Shown here piece after piece: positions 1 through 5,612 of a stretch of DNA of 7,357 nt. Positions within the stretch are counted from its first letter, which is position 1. Each line of letters opens with the position of its first letter. Both the position numbers and the translations under genes were made by a program. The notes beneath the pieces were generated by a model. That model saw only the letters and a program-made list of their open reading frames with translations. It made no database searches and had not been told where the DNA came from. Source of the stretch: an uncultured Gemella sp. (lineage in GTDB: Bacteria > Bacillota > Bacilli > Staphylococcales > Gemellaceae); assembly GCA_945869755.1 (NCBI GenBank), contig CAMBPW010000047.1, forward strand, positions 1 to 7,357, read 5' to 3'.

Positions 1-1
1 A

Positions 2-55
2 AATGCTTCTGTTGCAGCAGGAATAATTATGTATGAAAGAATAAAAGAAAATTAG
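2..55 (+). CDS. SpoU-family RNA 2'-O-ribose methyltransferase, C-terminal end (partial)
   Basis: Only the last 17 codons and the TAG stop are in the window; the gene starts upstream. The visible peptide NASVAAGIIMYERIKEN matches motif 3 at the end of the SPOUT/SpoU (TrmH) fold, where the family has a conserved Asn-x-Ser-Val-Ala segment followed by a hydrophobic helix ending in Tyr/Phe-Glu. In the family this segment helps build the trefoil knot that binds S-adenosylmethionine, and the enzymes methylate the 2'-OH of a ribose in rRNA or tRNA. An RlmB-type 23S rRNA enzyme, a TrmH-type tRNA enzyme or another SpoU paralog all fit so short a tail, so no gene symbol is given. A strong hairpin terminator lies 29 bp downstream, so this gene is the last of its transcription unit. 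Confidence 0.72.
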   Translation, partial: NASVAAGIIMYERIKEN

Positions 56-84
56 GAATAATTTATTTTAATTTTAAAAATTAA

Positions 85-115
85 AAACCCCAGTCTAATT
101 TATAGACTGGGGTTT
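85..115. terminator. Intrinsic terminator, copy 1 (likely bidirectional)
   Basis: There is a perfect 13-bp stem: AAACCCCAGTCTA at 85-97 pairs with TAGACTGGGGTTT at 103-115, around a 5-nt ATTTA loop. A-rich sequence precedes it, and TTT ends the stem with only a weak T-tract beyond on the plus strand. It would end the upstream methyltransferase transcript, and on the other strand the transcript that once carried the remnant at 118-234. A near-identical copy lies at 1234-1267. Confidence 0.88.
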
Positions 116-117
116 AG

Positions 118-234
118 TTATAGTTTTTCTTTAATATTTAAAATAATAACTGGTTTTCTAGGATTATGTGGATAACCACTTCCTGGATTTTTAGTTAAGA
201 TACCTAATGAATTAAAATAATATTGTTTATATAG
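118..234 (-). pseudogene. Orphan 3' coding remnant of an unidentified minus-strand gene
   Basis: Read on the minus strand, 38 sense codons precede a TAA stop at 118-120, with an in-frame TAA at 235-237 just upstream. There is no ATG, GTG or TTG codon in between, and stops crowd the same frame further upstream, so it cannot be a whole gene. The peptide has non-random character: a middle NPGSGYPHNPRKPVIILN and a charged end IKEKL. Proline, glycine and histidine clusters of this kind are unusual for untranslated AT-rich DNA, which would tend to give Lys, Asn, Ile and stops. The stop lies 2 bp from terminator copy 1, the same arrangement as the histidine-triad gene and terminator copy 2. I do not recognise the family. 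A decayed or displaced gene tail is the inference; chance openness over 38 codons cannot be ruled out. Confidence 0.5.
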
Positions 235-279
235 TTATTCTATATTTTATTTGTTTTATTTTTATATATGTTGTATTAT

Positions 280-297
280 TATAATACAGCATATAAT
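280..297 (+). promoter_or_regulatory. Candidate -10 elements for the small membrane-protein pair
   Basis: Two exact TATAAT hexamers occur at 280-285 and 292-297, 43 and 31 bp before the chosen start at 328. Neither has a convincing -35 hexamer at 16-18 bp; the nearest is TTGTAT at 271-276, 15 bp from the second. Because the region is so AT-rich, one or both may be chance. Confidence 0.3.
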
Positions 298-315
298 TTT
301 ATTTTTCAAATATTA

Positions 316-322
316 AGAGGAG
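316..322 (+). promoter_or_regulatory. Ribosome-binding site that fixes the start at 328
   Basis: AGAGGAG lies 5 nt before the ATG at 328. The earlier in-frame ATG at 268 has no such site and would add 20 residues in front of a normal MKK signal-anchor start. Confidence 0.8.
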
Positions 323-327
323 TAAAT

Positions 328-795
328 ATGAAAAAATTAGTCATAAGAAATATGTTATACATATTATTAATTATTTCTTTTATTTTAAATTGTATTTTTT
401 TTGCTGATTTTTTAAAACAAGGAAAAGGATATAGCAATAGTATTCGTAGATATTATTTAGAAAATAAAACAGATAAAAAAATAGATTCTGTAATTATTCG
501 GTATAAAGATACATCGTATTATCTAACATTAAAAAATTTTAAACCAAATTCAGAATTATCTGGAGAAACATATTTTTCTATTCATAATCCTGGAGATATT
601 TACATAGCATATACTTATAATAATAAGTATATGGAACTAGCTCCTTATGGTAATACTGTTTATGATGCTGTAATTCCAGGACGTAGACACAAAGTTATTA
701 TTACTGATATAGATGATGAAGGACACGTTAAAGCACATTCTAATTTATATTTTGGTAATAGTGAGTTGAATAGTAGAGATTATAAAAGAAAATAA
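328..795 (+). CDS. Small membrane-anchored extracytoplasmic protein A, unknown function
   Basis: This encodes 155 residues. After the basic start MKK and R7 comes one hydrophobic segment at about residues 9-26, which should act as an uncleaved signal anchor. C22 sits in that segment but in ILNC, which is not a lipobox. The remaining ~125 residues are rich in Tyr, Asn and alternating hydrophobic stretches (SVIIRYK 54-60, GDIYIAYTY 89-97, HKVIITDI 121-128), suggesting an all-beta domain outside the membrane; this is inference. The start at 328 is chosen for its ribosome-binding site and MKK start. The next gene begins 14 bp after the stop and encodes a similar protein: both have an ILN motif ending the anchor, an N-x-(T/S)-D then I-I-x-Y-K stretch, and a D-I-Y-x-x-Y stretch. 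I recognise no family. An immunity-like or cell-envelope role would fit tandem paralogs but is unproven. Confidence 0.78.
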   Translation: MKKLVIRNMLYILLIISFILNCIFFADFLKQGKGYSNSIRRYYLENKTDKKIDSVIIRYKDTSYYLTLKNFKPNSELSGETYFSIHNPGDIYIAYTYNNKYMELAPYGNTVYDAVIPGRRHKVIITDIDDEGHVKAHSNLYFGNSELNSRDYKRK

Positions 796-809
796 TAAGG
801 GGTATAATA

Positions 810-1256
810 ATGAAAAAAAATATACAAATTTTGTTGATATTATCTTTAATATTAAATGCTTTTCTTATATATCTAAAACCTGAAGTTTTAACTTTGAATT
901 TCAACAAGTTAAATGAGTATACGATAACAAATAATTCTGATGTTGTTATTAGCCATATAATTATAGGATACAAAACTAAAGATAATAAAGAAGAAGATGT
1001 GATATTAATTAGTGATATTAATAAAGCGGTCGTTACAGGAAAAATTAACATTTCTAAAATGGATGCTAAAGATATTTATGTTAAATATAATATAAATAAA
1101 TTTCCTGGCTTCAGAGTAATAGTGGAAGATTTGCATATTAAAAATAATATCGAAATAAAAAAAGATTTTAAAATTAATATAACAATCAATTCTGTAGATG
1201 ACAAAAATAATATTAATGCTACTATAACTACAGAAAACCCCAGTCTAAATTTATAG
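810..1256 (+). CDS. Small membrane-anchored extracytoplasmic protein B, paralog of A
   Basis: This encodes 148 residues. A signal anchor spans about residues 5-22 after MKKN, with no lipobox and no LPxTG motif. The outer part is Asn-, Ile- and Lys-rich with a beta-strand pattern. It lines up by eye with the preceding protein: EYTITNNSD..IIIGYK (36-55) against RYYLENKTD..VIIRYK (41-60), and KDIYVKYNIN (87-96) against GDIYIAYTYN (89-98). Identity is low, so these are old duplicates or two members of a diverse family. AAGGGG at 797-802 serves as ribosome-binding site, 7 nt before the ATG, and the 14-bp gap implies co-transcription with gene A. The last residues, NPSLNL, are encoded by the hairpin of terminator copy 2 and the TAG stop lies in its right arm, so the original end of the gene may have been replaced. 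Function is unknown. Confidence 0.78.
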   Translation: MKKNIQILLILSLILNAFLIYLKPEVLTLNFNKLNEYTITNNSDVVISHIIIGYKTKDNKEEDVILISDINKAVVTGKINISKMDAKDIYVKYNINKFPGFRVIVEDLHIKNNIEIKKDFKINITINSVDDKNNINATITTENPSLNL

Positions 1257-1267
1257 ACTGGGGTTTT
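1234..1267. terminator. Intrinsic bidirectional terminator, copy 2, shared by convergent genes
   Basis: A perfect 14-bp stem, AAAACCCCAGTCTA at 1234-1247 with TAGACTGGGGTTTT at 1254-1267, encloses a 6-nt loop. The two arms begin with four A and end with four T, so it can act in both directions. It lies between convergent genes: the plus-strand gene stops inside the right arm (1254-1256), and the minus-strand histidine-triad gene stops at 1269-1271, 1 bp outside. Apart from one extra loop base and one extra A-T pair it matches the hairpin at 85-115. Confidence 0.9.
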
Positions 1268-1268
1268 A

Positions 1269-3887
1269 TTATTCAGCTGGGAATTCTAATGGCGTAAACA
1301 TATCGCTTAAAAATTCTACCATAGAACGTATTGTATTTAACATTTCTGGATCCCACATTAATCTATTATAGTTTTCTCCGTATTCAACTATATAACTATT
1401 TCCGTCTTGTAATTCTTTGTTTAAATTTATTTTTGCTTCTATTAGACGTGGAACTACTTCATCAGAGTATAATGGGGTTAAATCACTAACTTTAGTAAGT
1501 AAAAATGCTAATTCTTCACGCAACTCATTTGATATTTGATCACTTTCTAAATGTTGTAAAAAGTAATTTGCATAATTCATTTTGTGAGTTCCGTTATTAC
1601 CTTCAAATTTTTTGATTTCATCAATAATGTGATTAGTTTTTGCTATTACATTTTTATTTGTACTATTTTCTTTTAATTTGTTTATTAGTTCTTCTTTATT
1701 GAAATTAAATCTTGAAAACAGCGTATTATTCATATTATTTAATTGAGTTAATGTTTCATTATATTTTTGAATTAATTTATCATTTTCTGTTAGTGTTGTA
1801 GTTTCTGTTTTATAAATATAACGTGCAGAAAATTTATCTAGCATATTTTCATAACCAGTTGTTGAATTGCTTGGATTTTTTTCTACTTCTAGTTTTAGTT
1901 TTTCAAGTTCACGAATAATTCTTCGTGCTTCTGTTGCGTCGTGATATTTTTCGTTTGTTACAGTAATTAAGTTATTAATTTTATTTGTTATAATTTCTTT
2001 ATCTAATTCACCACTTATATATTCCCCAGCAATAGCAGGCAATTTATTTTCGTAATATAGTTTTGCACCGTTAACAGAAATTATTTTTATATAGTGATTA
2101 TGATCTCCGTGTGGTATTTCAAATTTATCATTTACAACTTTTATTTTATCAGGAGTTAAACCTACACGCTCTGCTAAATTAGTTAATTCATTTTCAAAGT
2201 CTATTTCATCGTTACCAGTAGTTACAGGTATTTTCAAACGATGTCTATTTACGATATAAGGGTGAATGTGAATTGGATCGTATTCGTGTTCTGGTGTGTT
2301 GAATACGAATGAATCACCATTAATTTTTATTGCTTCTAATGGTACTCCATAAGCATAAGAAATATATTCCATTTTAGCTTTTGTTTCATCATCTATTTCA
2401 TTATTTTCATTTGAATTTGTATTTATTTCAGTTAGTAAAATGTCGTGTGTATGATCTCCGTGGGGATAACGTAATGCTTTTCCATCTGGAGTATCTACAA
2501 CTTTTATGTCGCTTTCTTTAATGTTTAACATTTTTGCTAAATATGCAATTTTTTCTTTTTCTTCTGGAGTATAATTTTTTTCTGCTTCTGCCCCTATTTT
2601 AATATCTTTTAATAATATAATTTTTTCTTCACTATTTTTTGTAAATTGAAGTGCTTTTCCTTGTTTTGTATCTATTAATTTAATATTTTCTTTTGCAATA
2701 TTTTCATTTTGTGCAATATATGCTATTTTGTCATTGATTTCTTTTTCAAATTTAGCATAATCAAGTTTAGCGTCTAATAAATATTTTATTGGAATTAATT
2801 TTTCCCATTTTGAATATACTAATTCTGAATATAGTACAGGATGAGAGTGTCCATTATGATTAACTAAAAACATTTTATCTGTAGTTTTTGTTATATTAGT
2901 TCCATTAAATAAAAAATTGTCGCTAGTAGCAAAATCTATTCCTGCAAATTTTATTTTGTTAGTAGGAATTTTGTTTTCTATGTCATTATTTATTGGTTTT
3001 GACGGAATATTATTTTCATTATTATTTGAAGTAGAATTGTCAATTGGTTTTATATAATTAGTTTTATCTTTAGGGATGTAGTGATAATGATCTCCGTGTC
3101 TTACTACATATCCATTTTCATCTTCTGAAATAATATCATTAGGATTAAATACATAGTCATCGTGATCGTGATTTTCAGAATGACTATGATAATTTTGAGA
3201 ATTTGTATTTAATGATAAATCTGCATTGCTAGGAATTAAATATTCCCAATTAGTACCTACTAAGCTAGAATAAGGAATGAAGTGTGAATGATTTCCATGA
3301 CTAACTACGATACCGGTATTTGTTCTACTTGTAATTTGATTTTCACTAGTTAAAATAAATCCGTCGCTATCTTTTACAGTAATTCCTGGAATTTCTTTAT
3401 TATTATGTTCATTTGAATGATTTTCTTCTTCGTGATTATCAGATGTTATTTTTTCTGCTTCTTCTTTTGTAACTACATTTGTTTGTGTTACATTTTCTTT
3501 TGGATAATAATAAAACTTATTGTCTATTTTTATTATGTATCCTTGAGCTAGTTCGTACTCAATATCTTCATTTTTTAATTTATAATTAGAATTTTTATAA
3601 ACAAGACTGTCTAAAATTTTTGCATTGTAAGGAACTAATCCTTTTTCAAAATGTGTATGATCTCCGTGAATAGTAACGTAACCATTAGCAGTTATTTCTG
3701 AAACTACAATTGTAGATTGTTTGTTTTCGTAATTTATTTTTTTTTCATTATTAGTTGTGTGGGTAGTTTCATTGTGAGAATGAGTATGTTCACTGTTATG
3801 TTTTTGATATTCGTGAACACCAAATGCAATTACACAAGATGAAGCTATACAAGCAGCACCAATAATTACTTTTTTATTTTTTTTCAT
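1269..3887 (-). CDS. Pht-type histidine-triad surface protein, probable zinc-binding lipoprotein
   Basis: This 872-residue protein resembles streptococcal Pht (polyhistidine triad) proteins, which bind Zn2+ at the cell surface and assist zinc uptake. A signal peptide (residues 1-22) contains IASSC with C18, placed as in the Pht lipobox; Ala at -3 is atypical, so lipidation is likely but not certain. Six HxxHxH motifs start at residues 74, 197, 264, 344, 476 and 593 (HGDHTH, HGNHSH, HGDHYH, HNGHSH, HGDHTH, HGDHNH). His-rich segments lie at 25-43, 152-161 and 234-241. Residues 387-603 hold four copies of a ~40-55-residue module, two with altered metal sites. Residues ~630-872 are mostly helical and have no LPxTG or membrane anchor. 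The start is supported by AAGGAG 5-6 nt upstream. It is transcribed alone from a promoter flanked by Zur-like sites. Zinc binding is inferred from the motifs. Confidence 0.93.
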   Translation of the reverse strand: MKKNKKVIIGAACIASSCVIAFGVHEYQKHNSEHTHSHNETTHTTNNEKKINYENKQSTIVVSEITANGYVTIHGDHTHFEKGLVPYNAKILDSLVYKNSNYKLKNEDIEYELAQGYIIKIDNKFYYYPKENVTQTNVVTKEEAEKITSDNHEEENHSNEHNNKEIPGITVKDSDGFILTSENQITSRTNTGIVVSHGNHSHFIPYSSLVGTNWEYLIPSNADLSLNTNSQNYHSHSENHDHDDYVFNPNDIISEDENGYVVRHGDHYHYIPKDKTNYIKPIDNSTSNNNENNIPSKPINNDIENKIPTNKIKFAGIDFATSDNFLFNGTNITKTTDKMFLVNHNGHSHPVLYSELVYSKWEKLIPIKYLLDAKLDYAKFEKEINDKIAYIAQNENIAKENIKLIDTKQGKALQFTKNSEEKIILLKDIKIGAEAEKNYTPEEKEKIAYLAKMLNIKESDIKVVDTPDGKALRYPHGDHTHDILLTEINTNSNENNEIDDETKAKMEYISYAYGVPLEAIKINGDSFVFNTPEHEYDPIHIHPYIVNRHRLKIPVTTGNDEIDFENELTNLAERVGLTPDKIKVVNDKFEIPHGDHNHYIKIISVNGAKLYYENKLPAIAGEYISGELDKEIITNKINNLITVTNEKYHDATEARRIIRELEKLKLEVEKNPSNSTTGYENMLDKFSARYIYKTETTTLTENDKLIQKYNETLTQLNNMNNTLFSRFNFNKEELINKLKENSTNKNVIAKTNHIIDEIKKFEGNNGTHKMNYANYFLQHLESDQISNELREELAFLLTKVSDLTPLYSDEVVPRLIEAKINLNKELQDGNSYIVEYGENYNRLMWDPEMLNTIRSMVEFLSDMFTPLEFPAE

Positions 3888-3898
3888 TTTCTTCTCCT

Positions 3899-3921
3899 TA
3901 AATCAAAATAATTACGTTTTA
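3899..3921. promoter_or_regulatory. Zur-like operator 1, over the transcription start of the histidine-triad gene
   Basis: The 15-bp core at 3903-3917 (TCAAAATAATTACGT) matches 11 of 14 defined positions of the Bacillus Zur box TCGTAATNATTACGA, and 9 of 14 for the Fur and PerR boxes by the same count. The flanking TAAATC and TTTA also fit the way such boxes extend. The site spans from the edge of the ribosome-binding site to the first base of the -10 element, so a bound repressor would block initiation. No streptococcal AdcR-type TTAAC-N2-GTTAA site is visible between 3888 and 4069. Confidence 0.55.
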
Positions 3922-3949
3922 TTATAACATTTTTGTTTTTAGTTGTAAA
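3921..3949 (-). promoter_or_regulatory. Sigma-A-type promoter of the histidine-triad gene
   Basis: On the minus strand, TTTACA (3949-3944) and an exact TATAAT (3926-3921) are separated by 17 bp. Transcription would begin near 3914, leaving a leader of about 27 nt that carries the ribosome-binding site. This is the best promoter in the window. Confidence 0.82.
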
Positions 3950-3968
3950 TAGTAATTATTTTGATTTA
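3946..3968. promoter_or_regulatory. Zur-like operator 2, over the -35 of the histidine-triad gene
   Basis: On the minus strand this 23-bp site starts with the same 17 bases as operator 1 (TAAATCAAAATAATTAC), so the outer arms 3899-3915 and 3952-3968 form a perfect inverted repeat around the promoter. Its core (3964 to 3950) matches 11 of 14 positions of the Zur box, against 10 for Fur and PerR, so the regulator assignment rests on weak discrimination here. It overlaps the -35 hexamer. The site centres are 47 bp apart. Confidence 0.5.
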
Positions 3969-4030
3969 TAAAATTAAATAAAAAAATTATAATATATAAT
4001 TGAAATATGTTTCAAAATTAATTTTTGTAG

Positions 4031-4036
4031 TATAAT
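4031..4036 (+). promoter_or_regulatory. Candidate -10 element for the sulfurtransferase operon
   Basis: An exact TATAAT lies 34 bp before the start codon at 4070. The only upstream candidate resembling a -35 is TTTCAA at 4010-4015, with a short 15-bp spacer; TTGAAA at 4000-4005 is too far (25 bp). Those two hexamers together form an inverted repeat, TTGAAATATGTTTCAA (4000-4015), which could be an operator. Confidence 0.45.
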
Positions 4037-4069
4037 ATTATTAAAGATAATTTTAAGAAAGGAATAATT

Positions 4070-4912
4070 ATGACAAATTTTAAAAGTGACAAAGTAGTAA
4101 CAGTAGAATATTTGAAATCTTTAAGAGAAAAAAATGATGTAGTGATAATTGATGCTCGAGGTAATATGTTGGAAGAAGGAGCATTAATGTATGATAAAGC
4201 TATTGTTGTCGATTGGACAGATATTAGTTTGTTAGGAGAGTTTGGTGGTGAAGAACTTGGAAAACTTTTATCAAAAGAAAACTACGCACAAATTTTTAAC
4301 ATTTTAAATATAAACGAAAATACGGAAGTTTTAGCTTATGGATTTACTATGCCTGAAGCAGGATTTGGAGATGAAGGAAGAATTGTTTATACTTTTGAAT
4401 ATGCAGGTTTAAAAAATGTAAAATTTGTGGATGGTGGATTTAATTTAATCGAACAATTAGGATTTAATAAAACGTATATTAAAGATGAACACAAAATAAA
4501 CACTTTTAATATTAATCGACAAGAAGCGGAAAATAATTATGATGCAATTTTTACAGAAGAATTATTAGACATTTACAATAATGAAAATGTTCAAGTTTTA
4601 GATACACGTTTAGCAGTAGAATATAATGGACGTGTAATATATGGAGAAAATAAAGCAGGTCATATACCAAATTCAATATCAGTGCCATTTAATAGTTTTG
4701 TTGGTAATAATGGATTATTAAAATCAAATGAAGAAATTAATAATTACCTATCAATTTTAGGTGTTGATAAAAATAAATTAATTATTACATATTGCACTAC
4801 TGGAGTTCGTGCTTCTTATGTTGCAGTAATTTTAAAAGAATTAGGGTACAAAGTTAGAAATTATGAGCCTTCATTTGCAAGATATGCAAATGTAGGGGAA
4901 GTAACATTATAA
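4070..4912 (+). CDS. Two-domain rhodanese-family sulfurtransferase
   Basis: This 280-residue protein has the length and layout of thiosulfate/3-mercaptopyruvate sulfurtransferases: an N-terminal rhodanese domain (about 7-133) and a catalytic C-terminal one (about 158-275). These enzymes move a sulfane sulfur to an acceptor through a cysteine persulfide in the cytoplasm. The C-terminal domain shows LDTR (177-180), GHIPNSISVPF (197-207) and the active loop CTTGVR, with C242 as nucleophile. C242 is the only cysteine in the protein, so the N-terminal domain (VIIDAR 25-30, FVDGGF 119-124) is structural, as is usual. The loop residues decide between thiosulfate and mercaptopyruvate as donor; CTTGVR is close to the rhodanese loop (C-x-x-G-x-R), but I would not fix the substrate. 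GAAAGGA lies 6 nt before the ATG. The acetyltransferase gene follows after 21 bp. Confidence 0.9.
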   Translation: MTNFKSDKVVTVEYLKSLREKNDVVIIDARGNMLEEGALMYDKAIVVDWTDISLLGEFGGEELGKLLSKENYAQIFNILNINENTEVLAYGFTMPEAGFGDEGRIVYTFEYAGLKNVKFVDGGFNLIEQLGFNKTYIKDEHKINTFNINRQEAENNYDAIFTEELLDIYNNENVQVLDTRLAVEYNGRVIYGENKAGHIPNSISVPFNSFVGNNGLLKSNEEINNYLSILGVDKNKLIITYCTTGVRASYVAVILKELGYKVRNYEPSFARYANVGEVTL

Positions 4913-4933
4913 AAATATAGAGGAGAAATAAAT

Positions 4934-5488
4934 ATGTTAGTAAGAACAGCAACAAAAAATGATTTAAGAGTAATTGATGGAATATACGAATTTATAGTTT
5001 CTTTAGAAGCAGATATTATAAAAGAAGTATCTAAAGAAAAATTTTATAATATAGTAAAAGAATGTTTTCAATCGACAAAAGATAGATTTAATCACACCTT
5101 TTGTAAAGTAGCAGAAAAGGACGGAGAAATTTTAGGATTTTCATTTAGTTACGAATATTCTTCTGTTGAAGATGCAAAAAAATATTGGTTTGATTATATT
5201 GTTCCTAAATATAATTTAAAAAATGATACGATTATTTTTGATTACGATGAAGTTCTTGAGGGAGAATATAATATAGATACTCTTTATGTTTTTGAACAAC
5301 ATAGAGGAAAAGGTGTCGGAACAGAATTATTAAAAGATTTTTGTAATACACCTCATCCGCTAAAAAGCATAAATGTTGCAGAGAGTAATCACGGAGCAAG
5401 AAAACTTTATGAAAGTTTTGGTTTTGTTGCAGAAGGAAAAATTTGGATAGCACACGAAAATTATGATCATATGTTAATAAGAGAATAA
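4934..5488 (+). CDS. GNAT-family N-acetyltransferase
   Basis: This 184-residue protein has the GNAT acyl-CoA fold. The N-terminal MLVRTATKNDL is the usual first strand and turn; VAEKDGEILGFSFSYE (59-74) forms strands 2-3; motif A is IDTLYVFEQHRGKGVGTELL (114-133), whose Q-H-R-G-K-G-V-G loop binds the acetyl-CoA pyrophosphate; motif B is NVAESNHGARKLYESFGF (147-164). Substrate cannot be told: the family covers small amines, antibiotics, peptides and protein N-termini. An insertion of about 30 residues between strands 3 and 4 (75-112, acidic and aromatic) probably forms part of the substrate pocket. GAGGAG lies 8 nt before the ATG. The 21-bp gap to the sulfurtransferase and the terminator just after the stop make this the second gene of a two-gene operon. 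Confidence 0.9.
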   Translation: MLVRTATKNDLRVIDGIYEFIVSLEADIIKEVSKEKFYNIVKECFQSTKDRFNHTFCKVAEKDGEILGFSFSYEYSSVEDAKKYWFDYIVPKYNLKNDTIIFDYDEVLEGEYNIDTLYVFEQHRGKGVGTELLKDFCNTPHPLKSINVAESNHGARKLYESFGFVAEGKIWIAHENYDHMLIRE

Positions 5489-5492
5489 GTTT

Positions 5493-5526
5493 AAAAAATT
5501 CACAGTTAAATTACTGTGAATTTTTT
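5493..5526. terminator. Intrinsic terminator after the acetyltransferase gene
   Basis: A perfect 14-bp stem, AAAAAATTCACAGT (5493-5506) with ACTGTGAATTTTTT (5513-5526), has a 6-nt loop and starts 5 bp after the stop codon. The T6 tract ending the stem fits Rho-independent termination, and the A6 on the other side makes it potentially bidirectional. It separates the sulfurtransferase operon from psd. Confidence 0.88.
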
Positions 5527-5552
5527 GTTTTGTTTAACTTTCTTCTATATAT

Positions 5553-5581
5553 TTGAATAACTTTAATTTTTATAGTAAAAT
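5553..5581 (+). promoter_or_regulatory. Probable promoter of the psd-yqeG-yqeH operon
   Basis: TTGAAT (5553-5558) and TAAAAT (5576-5581) are spaced by 17 bp, giving 4/6 and 5/6 matches to the sigma-A consensus. Transcription would start near 5588 and leave a leader of about 25 nt. A weaker alternative with the same spacing is TTGTTT (5525-5530) with TATATT (5548-5553), but its -35 lies in the terminator. Confidence 0.5.
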
Positions 5582-5602
5582 TATAGATGACAAAATTATA
5601 GT

Positions 5603-5607
5603 GAGGT
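5603..5607 (+). promoter_or_regulatory. Ribosome-binding site that fixes the psd start at 5613
   Basis: GAGGT lies 5 nt before ATG 5613. The same spacing and GAGGT core recur before yqeG. The longer reading from TTG 5553 would start inside the promoter. Confidence 0.75.
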
Positions 5608-5612
5608 ATATT

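Noticed and set aside
268..327. Upstream ATG giving a 175-residue version of membrane protein A
   Set aside because: It has no ribosome-binding site, overlaps the candidate -10 elements, and the ATG at 328 has AGAGGAG and a normal MKK signal-anchor start.
740..1051. Minus-strand open frame of 103 codons opposite the two small membrane-protein genes
   Set aside because: It lies antisense to genes with good ribosome-binding sites, has none itself, and its hydrophobic content is what the complement of AT-rich coding sequence gives.
85..1267. Insertion sequence or transposon bounded by the duplicated hairpins
   Set aside because: There is no transposase, no terminal inverted repeat beyond the hairpins themselves, and no target-site duplication; each hairpin works as a plain terminator.
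3888..4069. AdcR-type zinc operator (TTAAC-N2-GTTAA) upstream of the histidine-triad gene
   Set aside because: No such sequence is visible; the only strong symmetry is the Zur-like pair.
5232..5453. Minus-strand open frame inside the acetyltransferase gene
   Set aside because: It is fully antisense to GNAT motifs A and B and its product resembles no family.
5553..5612. In-frame TTG that would lengthen Psd by 20 residues
   Set aside because: It overlaps the probable -35 element; the ATG at 5613 has GAGGT at good spacing and gives the usual family length.
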